The notes under the pieces are model-generated. The model saw nothing but the letters and a program-made list of their open reading frames with translations, made no database searches and was not told the DNA's origin. This document shows, in pieces, positions 23,001 to 32,600 of a DNA stretch of 64,000 nt. A program made the translations under genes and the position numbers. The DNA is from Piliocolobus tephrosceles (taxonomy: Eukaryota > Chordata > Mammalia > Primates > Cercopithecidae), in NCBI RefSeq assembly GCF_002776525.5, contig NC_045452.1, positions 22,680,449 through 22,744,448 on the forward strand, given 5' to 3'. Numbering within the stretch: the first letter of the stretch is position 1; each line of letters opens with the position of its first letter.

Positions 23001-26000
23001 AGTGAGATTCCATCTCAAAAAAAAAAAAAAACTGGCCAGGCACAGTGGCTCATGCCTGTAATCCCAGCACTTTGGGAGACCGAGGCAGGCGGATCATAAG
23101 GTCCAGAGATCGAGACCATCCTGGCCACAGTAAAACCCCGTCTCTACTAAAAATACAAAAAATTAGCCAGGCGTGGTGGTGGGCGACTGTAGTTCCAACT
23201 ACTTGGGAGGCTGAGGCAGGAGAATGGCGTGAACCCAGGAGGTGTAGCTTGTAGTGAGCCGAGATCGCACCACTGCACTCCAGCCTGGGCTACAGAGCAA
23301 GACTCTGTCTCAAAAAAAAAGAAAAACTATAATGGATAAATTTGATGAATAGGGCTTTTTGCCTGTGGACATTGCCCAGTGCACATAGCTTGGGCAGCAG
23401 AAAGCCACAGCCTTATCGATTTAAGATATGAAAGGATAGATTTAGGTGCTGGCAGAATAGCCAGAAAGATGAAGGAAAATCCTTGACGAGAAGGGCTCGC
23501 AGAAACTGTGAGCCCCAAAATCTGCATACAGAATATTTAAAAATCCTTGGCTGATCACTAAACTGTGTGTTCTGAGGAGGCCTCACGAGGCTCAGCAAAA
23601 TACCAGCAGCTAGAAGCAGAATAAACTGAGAAGATATTTTAGTTGCTTCCCAGTGAAAACAGTTTGTAGTTTGAATCTATCCAAGTTAACAAAATTGCTA
23701 GACGTGAGAAGAAACAGGTAATTGTGACCTGTATTCAAGAAAATCTGATGATGAAATAATCCCGGCCAGGTACAGTGGCTCACGCCTGTAATTCTAGCAC
23801 TTTGGGAGGCCGAGGCAGGTGGATCACTTGAAGTCAGGAGTTCAAGACCACCTGGCCAACACGTGAAACCCTGTCTCTACTAAAAATACAAAAATTAGCT
23901 GGGTGTGGTGGCGGGCGCCTGTAATCCCAGCTACTCAGGAGTCTGAGGCAGGAAGATCTCTTCAACCAGGAAGGGGGAGGTTGCAGTGAGCTGAGATTGC
24001 ACCACTGCACTCCAGCTTGGGCGACAGAGTGAGACTCTGTCTTAAGAAAAAGGGAAAAAAAAAAAGAGAGAAATGATCTTAATGTTCCAATTAGCAGAAG
24101 GACTCTAAAGTAGCTGTTATAGATATGTTAAAGGAAGATGTAGACATAATGAGCGAACAGATGGAGAATCTCAATGAGAAATAGAAACTAAAAAGAACCA
24201 GGGATTCTGGGAAGATGGCAGCAGCAGGATAGTTTTTCAGACTTTTCAAATTGTCACATAAACAGAGCAACTAGCTAACAAAACCAAACACTAGGTAATA
24301 TTTGTTACCTCAATTAGAATTAGAATAATTACCTCCTAATTCACAAACATTCAGTCTGTAACTGCACAGTTAGCAAAATCTAGACTGATAAACTATGTCA
24401 AGCAGCCTGGATTCTTTAACAAATACACTACAAGGAAATGAAAAGAGGTAGAGGAGGAGCCTATTAACTAAAAGGGGTTTTAGTTATATCAAATATATTA
24501 CAAATGAGTGTATCAAATACATTAAAAATGAGCACAAAGAAAATTATCTTGGGGTGAATATTTGGGTGATAAAAGTATTTTTAAAAACACAAAGGACAGC
24601 CAGGCGAGGTGCCTCATGTAATCCCAGCACTTTGGGAGACAAGACAGGAGGATCACTTGAGCTCAGGAGTTCAAGACCAACATGGGCAACATAGTGAAAC
24701 CCGGTCTTTACAAAAAATACAAAAAATTTAGCCAGGCATGGCGGCACGTGCCTATAGTCCCAGCTACTCGGGAGGCTGAGGTGGGAGGATTGCTTGAGCC
24801 CAGGAGACAGAGGTTGCAGTGAGCCAAGATTGCACCATTACAGTCCAGCCTGGGTGACAGAACCAGACTCTGTCGCTAAAAAAATAAAAAGAAAAAAACC
24901 CCACAATGACCAAGCATAGTGGCATGCACCTATAGTCTCAGCTACTCAGGAAGCTGAGGCAGGAGGATCACTTGAGTCCAAGGGTTCTAAGCTGCAGTCC
25001 ACTAGGTTGATCAGGTGTCTGCAACAAGTCCATCATCAATATGGTATCTGCTCAGGAGCAGGGAACTACCACGTTACCTAAGGAGGGCTGAACTGGCCCA
25101 GATCAGAAACAGAGCAGGTCACAACTCTTGTACTGATCAGTAGTGGGAACAAGCTTGTGAATAGCCAGTACACTCCAGCCTGAGCAAAAGAGCAAGACCC
25201 CATCTGTAAAAAGAAAAAAAAAAAGCAAGGAAAAGGGAGTGACTGCTAACAGATACAAGATTTGGAGGAGATGGTAATGAAAATTTTCTGGAATTAGTAG
25301 TAGTGATGGTTGTATAACATTGTGAATATACTTAAAACCACTGAATTGTATACTTTTTTAAGTGAAGGAATTTTATGATAAATGAATTATATGTCAATAA
25401 AAATTATAAATTCGGTCAGGCATTGTGGTTCATCCTGTAATCCCAGCACTTTGGGAGGCCGAGGCTAGCAGATGACTTGAGCCCAGGAGTTCCAGACCAG
25501 CCTGGGCAACATGGCAAAACCCCATTTCTACAAAAAAACTTTAAAAGTGTTTCCTTCAGCAGCACATACACTAAAATTGGAACAATACAGAGATTAGTGT
25601 GGCCCCTATGCAAGGATGACATGCAAATTTGTGAAGCATTTCATATATAATCATGAAAGAAAAAAATTAGCTGGGTATGGTAGCATTGGCCTGTACTCCT
25701 AGCTACTAGAGAGACTAAAGTGGGAGGATCACCTGAGTCCGGAGGTCAAGGCTGCAGTGAGCTGTGACTAGACTACTGCACTCCAGCCTAGGCAACAGAG
25801 TGAGACAGTCTTAAAAAAAAAAATTAAATTCATGTGTAAATAACAGTACACACAAATAAAAAATCACAATTAACTGAGTACAAACTGATATGGCTAGCGT
25901 GGTGGCTCACACCTGTAATCCCAGTGTTTTGGCAGGCTGAGGCAGGAGGATCACTTGAGGCCAGGAGTTCAAAACCAGCCTGGGCAACACAGCAAGACTT

Positions 26001-26640
26001 CTATATCTACAAAAAATACAAAAAATTGGCCAACTATGGTGGCGCACACCTGTAATCCCAGATACTTAGGAGGCTGAGGTGGCAAAATCACTTGACCCCT
26101 GAAATTTTTGGTTACAGTGAACTATGATCACATCACTGCGCTCTAGCCTAGGTAACAGAGCAAGGCTCTATCTCCAAAATAAAAAAGGCTGGGCACGGTG
26201 GCTAACGCCTATAATCCCAGCACCTTGGGAGGCCAAGGCAGGTGGATAACCTGAGGTCAGGAGTTTGAGACCAGCCTAGCCAACATGGTGAAACCCTGTC
26301 TCTACTAAAAATACCAAAAAAAAAAAAAAAAAAAAAATCAGCCAGTCATGGTGGCAGGCGCCTGTAGTCCCAGCTACTTGGGTGGCTGAGGCAGGAGAAG
26401 AATCACTTGAATCTGGAAGGTGGAGGTTGCAGTGAGCCAAGATCACACCACTGTACTCCAGCCTGGGCAACAGAGCGAGACTCCATCTCAAAAAAAAAAG
26501 TTAGAATGAGGGTTACTTATTGGTACGATTGTAATTATCCTGGGACCTATAGAAGGGTCTTCTGGGATAGTCTGCCAAGTTTATTTTTTTTAATTTTTAT
26601 TTTTTTGTCTGACTGGTATTCACCTTATAATAATTTCTTT

Positions 26641-26672
<32 letters not shown>

Positions 26673-29600
26673 TTTTTTTTTTGAGACGGAGTCTTGCTCT
26701 GTTGCCCAGGCTGGAGTGCAGTGGCGCAATCTTGGCTCACTGCAACCTCCAGCTTCAGGGTTTATGCAATTCTCCTGCCTCAGCCTCCCAAGTAGCTGGG
26801 CTACAGGCGGGTGCCACCATGCCCAGCTAATTTTTGTATTTCTAATAGAGCCACCGAATAATTTCTTAAGGTTTATGTTTGATTGATTTGACTTTCTATA
26901 TCTGTGTTTTGTTTTACAATAAAAAAATTTTTAATTTTTAAATGACAATTTTAAAGCCAAAAAGTACATTAACTGAAATAGGAAATTCACTGGGTGGACT
27001 TAACTGTAGATTGGAGGCTGCAGAAGTTTGCAAACTTGAAGATAAATAGAAAGTATCCAGCTGGGGCCGGGTGCGGTGGCTCACTCCTGTAATCCCAGCA
27101 CTTTGGGAGGCTGAGGCAGGCAGATCACAAGGTCAGGAGATCGAGACCATCCTGGCTAACACGGTGAAACCCCGTCTCTACTAAAAATATAAAAACAATT
27201 AGCCAGGCGTGGTGGTGGGCACCTGTAGTCCCAGCTACTTGGGAGGCTGAGGCAGGAGAATGGCATGAACCCGAGAGGCGGAGCTTGCAGTGAGTGGAGA
27301 TCGCACCACTGTACTCCAGCCTGGGCAACAGAGCAAGACTCCGTCTTAAAAAAAAAGAAAAAAGAAATTATCCAGCCGGAAGAATAGAACTACATAGTAA
27401 AAAGGCCAGGTGCAGTGGCTCACACCTGTAATCCCAGCACTTTGGGAGGCCCAGGCAAGTGGATCATTTGAGGTCATGAGTTCGAGACCAGTCTAACCAA
27501 CATGGTGAAACCCCGTCCATACTAAAATAACAAAAATTAGCTGGGTGTGGTGGCAGGTGCCTGTAATCTCAGCTACTTGGGAGGCTGAGGCAGAGAGCGA
27601 TCCTCCCATCTCAGCCTCCCAAGTAGCTGGGATTATAGGCACATGCCACCGTGCCTGGCTACTATTTTGTTTTTTTATAGAGGCAGGGTTTTGCTATGTT
27701 GCCCAGGCTGGTCTGCAACTCCTTGGCTCAAACAGTCCTCTTGCCTTGACCTGCCAAAACACTGAAATTACAGGCATGAGCCACTATGCCCAGCCAAATT
27801 CCAGGTATTTAAGAGAAATGAAAACATTTCTCAACAAAAAAAGTTGTACAAGGACATTCATAACAGCATTTATTCACAATAGCATAACAACCAAAATGTC
27901 CCATCAACAGGAGAATGAATATGCAAATTGTGGTCTGTTCATACAATGGAATACCACTCAGTAATAAAAAAGAACATTTTAATTACTGATTGAATGTTTT
28001 TTGTTACTGATTGAAGCAACACCGTGGACGTACTGCATAGACATCCTTCTACCCTCACTGAGCATAGATTATTGCATTCCAGGCTGGAGTGCAGTGGTGC
28101 ACAGAGCATAGATTATGCTCAGTGAAGGAAGCCAGACACAAAATAGTATATATTACATGATTCCATTTATATGATGTTCTAGATTAGGCAAACTAAGGTT
28201 AAAATAATCACAACAGCATTTGCCTCGGAAAATAGGGATATTGATTAGAAATGGACATGGTGACTCACGTCTGTAATCCTAGGACTTTGGGAGCCAAGGT
28301 GGGCGGATCACCTGACGTCAGGAGTTCAAGACCAGCCTGGCCAACATGGCAAAATCCCATCTCTACTCAAAATACAAAAATTAGCCAGGCGTGGTGGCAG
28401 GCGCCTGTAATCCCAGCTACTTGGGAGGCTGAGGCAGGAGAATCGCTTGAACCCGGTAGGGGCAGAAGTTGCAGTGAGCCGAGGTCACAGCACTTCAGCC
28501 TGGGCAAAAGAGCAAAATTCCATCTCAAAAAAGGAAAAAAAGAAATGAACATGAGGAAGCTTTCGGGGGAGATGGAAATGCTCTGTATAAGGCTTGCGTC
28601 CAAAATCTATAGGGCAGACTTCAGTCCAAACTCAGGCAGGGTTTATATTATAGTCCTGAGGCAGAATTCCTTCTGCAGTATACCAGAGCAGTTGTGGCAT
28701 TTGTGTTTATGTATTGTGGATGACCTTTTGGTTTGTGTTTCAGCCAGCCAGGCAACCAAGCTGTTAGAACTTTTCTGACCCTTTCAGCTACAACATTGAA
28801 TCCAGAATCTCTGATTAGTGGACCCATATCAGTAAAGTTGCCTGATGCAACTATGTTCCTTCTACTATTATCCCACACCATAAATATTCATTCCCACCCA
28901 TATTCCCAGATTTTTGTCTGTCAGAAATTGGAAACCTCATGCAGTTCTTTTTTTTTATTTTTTGAGATAGAGTTTCACTCTTGTTGCCCAGGTGGGAGTG
29001 CAATGGTGCAATCTTGGCTCAACGCAACGTCTGCCTCCCAGGTCCAAGCGATTCTCTTGCCTCAGTTTCCCAAGTAGCTGGGATTACAGGCATGCGCCAC
29101 CACGCCCAGCTAATTGTGTATTTTTAGTAGAGATGAGGTTTCTCCATGTTGGTCAGGCTGGTCTCGAACTTCTGACCTCAGGTGATCCATCCGCCTTGGC
29201 CTCCCAAAGTGTTGGGATTACAGGCGTGAGCTACCACACCCGGCCCCTCGTGCAGTTTTTTGGAGTGGAGTGGACCTCCTCGTGGGTCACACTTTCTACC
29301 TAACTTGGAGCCTGCTGAGACTTGAGGACTGCTGGGACTAGAAGAACCAAGGCAACTACCTCAAGGGACATACCTACAGGTTTTCAGGAAAACAGGGTTA
29401 GCCTTCTCAGACAGGGGTGGAAGGGCCGCTTCTGCTGGCAATGAAGACTCAGAAGAATTTAGGAGTTCATTGTCCTCAGCTTCAATAGGTTTGGTACATG
29501 CATCTGTCAAAATTGTACCATTCAAGTGTATGCATTTTAGTGTATATAAAGACACTTTGGGAGGCCAAGGCAGGAGGATCATTTGAGCTGAAGAGTTCCA

Positions 29601-32600
29601 GACCAACCTGGGCAACATAGTGAGACCTTGTCTCTTTAAAAAAAAAAAAAAAAAGTTACAGAAATAATTATTTAGTAATACTGTGGTGGGGTGGGGTATG
29701 GGTACATTATGCTATGGGTTCCTTATGCTATTAATTTAACCATTCTTCTATTAGAGGACATTTAGAGTTTATCTAATAATTTACAATTATTAAATTACAG
29801 TGAACATTTTAGTACATTCAGCTTTTTTGAATTTCAAATATTTTCTTCGGATATATTAGAGTAGAATTATAAGCTCTAGTTACATGAGCATCTTTAAGGC
29901 CTTTGATGTAATTGGCTGTATTAGTTTACACTCCTATCAACAGTATGTGAGAATACATATCATATATTTTCCCAGGTCACTTTTTTATCTCATAATTGCT
30001 AAAGAAACTGTTATTCTAAAGACACTTAAGTGCTAGTATGTTACTAGTAGCCCAGATGTTGACTAGTTTATCCCATGGTATCTGCTTCACCTGTCAGAAG
30101 TGGGTCCCTAGGCTTTCCTGCCTTTTTTTTAATGGTAGTCTGTGCTGTAAGGGATTAGACAGGATCACGGCTGAGCCTCGTCTGCCCACTGACTGCAGTC
30201 GTGGCTGGGTGCTTCTTCTGGCCCTACTTCATGTCTCTCCTGACCATTCGAAGAAGAGACTGTGTTGCTGCTCCAGCTTGAAGGAGTGTTGCCCTTCCTG
30301 CTAAGCACCTAGGACATGATTGAGCTCCTGGCCATATTGATAGATTGGTACTTATTAAACATCAACAGTGCCCCAGCAGCAGCATCTTGGGGCTTTTCTA
30401 ATCAAACTTAGTAGCAAACTTAATTTATCTATTTATCTATTAATACTTTATCTATTAATTTAGATAGATACTATCTAAATTATACTACTAATACTTTCTA
30501 ATACTTTTAGATACTATCTAAATTATACTACTAATACTTTATCTATTAAATTAATTTATCTATTAATTTAGTAATACTTATTAAGCAAACTTAAGTAGCA
30601 AACTTAAATTATCTAAGTTCGGATTATTTGGTTTTCCCATCCCTAGGTTCACCGCACCTCAGGCAGAACTCTATGAAGCTGTTCTAGAGATCCAGAGAGA
30701 TTGTTTGGCCCTCTGCTTCCCTGGGACAAGCTTGGAGAACATCTACAGCATGATGCTGACCTTGATAGGACAGAAGCTTAAAGACTTGGGAATCATGAAG
30801 AACATTAAGGAAAATAATGTCTTCAAGGTATTTCACTTCTCTTGACCCCAGTTCTCAAGAACACCTAGCATGCTGCTAGGCTTTTACCCTATATAAAGCT
30901 AATTCGATTTAGAAATGGGACAGATGCAGTGATTCATGCCTGTAATCTCAGTAGTTTAGGAGGCTGAGGCAGGAGGATCGCTTGAAGCCAGCCTGGGCAA
31001 TATAGCGAGACCTATCTGTATGTATATACAGATATATATATACACACATATATATACACACACACATAGATATATATATACACATACACACACGGGGTTA
31101 AGTAAAAAGAAAAGATTTAGAAATCATCTTTGTGATCTGTAAGAGGGATTTAGCTTTAACATAGATTAAAACAAAGGAAGTCAGTACTTATTTCTTCCAG
31201 AAGATGGCAGCACATTCTGATTCATTACATGCTGCATAACTAGCTCAGTATTCAGAAAACGTAAAATGAAGTCTGGTGTAGACAGGGTGAAAGAGGAAAC
31301 AAGAAATGAGGAGAAGCCTGGGAAATATAGCAGGACCCTGTCTCTACAAAACATTTAAAAGTTAGCCAGGTGTGGTGGCACACACACACACTACTTGGGA
31401 GGTTGAGGTGGGGAGGATCACTTGACCCCAGGAGTTCAAGGCTGCAGTGAACTGTGATCGCACCACTGCACTCCAACCTGGGCCACAAAACAAGGTCCTG
31501 TGTCCAAAAAAAAAAAAAAAAAAGAGAGAGAGAGATTAACTTTTAATCACTTTATGGGTTATTCTGCAGGTCAAAGGAGAAGGTATTTGTTTAAGTGACA
31601 TTTTTGAGACTTCAGCAATATTCCCAAAGGCCATGTCATTAGTGAATTTTTTTCTGCATCCAAAACGTGATGATGTTCAGTAAAAATGTAAAACCTCATC
31701 TTTAAAATTAAGATGCTAGATGGCCAAGTCAGATAGACCATTAGGCATCTCCTACCTACAAGTTAAGGCTTCTAGGACTTCTATTATCAATAAAAATGAA
31801 GCTGTAAATTGGCTGTTGCTTGGGCCAACAAATCTTTAACTAACTGATGGAAATACCCAAGCTGGCTGGGCACAGTGGCTCACACCTGTAATCCCAGCAC
31901 TTTGGGAGGCTGAGGCAGGCAGATCACATGAGGTCAGGAGTTCGAGACCAGCCTGGCCAACATGGTGAAACCTTGTCTCTACCAAAAATACAAAAATTTG
32001 CCGGGCATGGTGATACAAGTCTATAATCCCAGCTATTGGGGAGGCTGAGGCAGGAGAATCGCTTGAACCCTGGAGACCAAGTTTACAGTGAGCCAAGATC
32101 ACACCACTGTACTCCAACCTGGACAACAGACCAGGACTCCATCTCAAAAAAAAAGAAATACCCAAGCTGGTATGTGCCCAAAAGTATGCCTTCTCCACAA
32201 GTTGCTGTGAGATATTTAGGGTCTCCAGAGTGGATTCCTGAGAGGGATGTGTGAAGGAACATTGGAAAGAGAACTGTGGTAATAGTCATCCTCTCTTTCC
32301 CAAAAAAAGAGATTTTTTTTTTCTTTCATTTTTACCTTTCCTGTGGTACTGAAGAACACAGACTTTCATTTGCCACAGTCATTAGTTGGGATTACCCAAG
32401 TCAGCATGTATGTAGTATATTAAATAGTGGGAATGGAAGTGTGGATTGATGAGAATGCCATTGGCAGAATTGCATATAAGAGGCTGCAGTTTTTCAGGTG
32501 CCTTTAAGTATTAGCCCAAGGAGGGATTAAACTGAAGTGGCAGAACCATGGGGGAGATAATAACACATATCTCACTGATTTATACTTGCCCAGCATTCCC

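Noticed and set aside
30038..30304. 88-codon ORF in XPNPEP3 intron sequence
   Set aside because: No recognisable protein features, no splice context, and the length is expected by chance.
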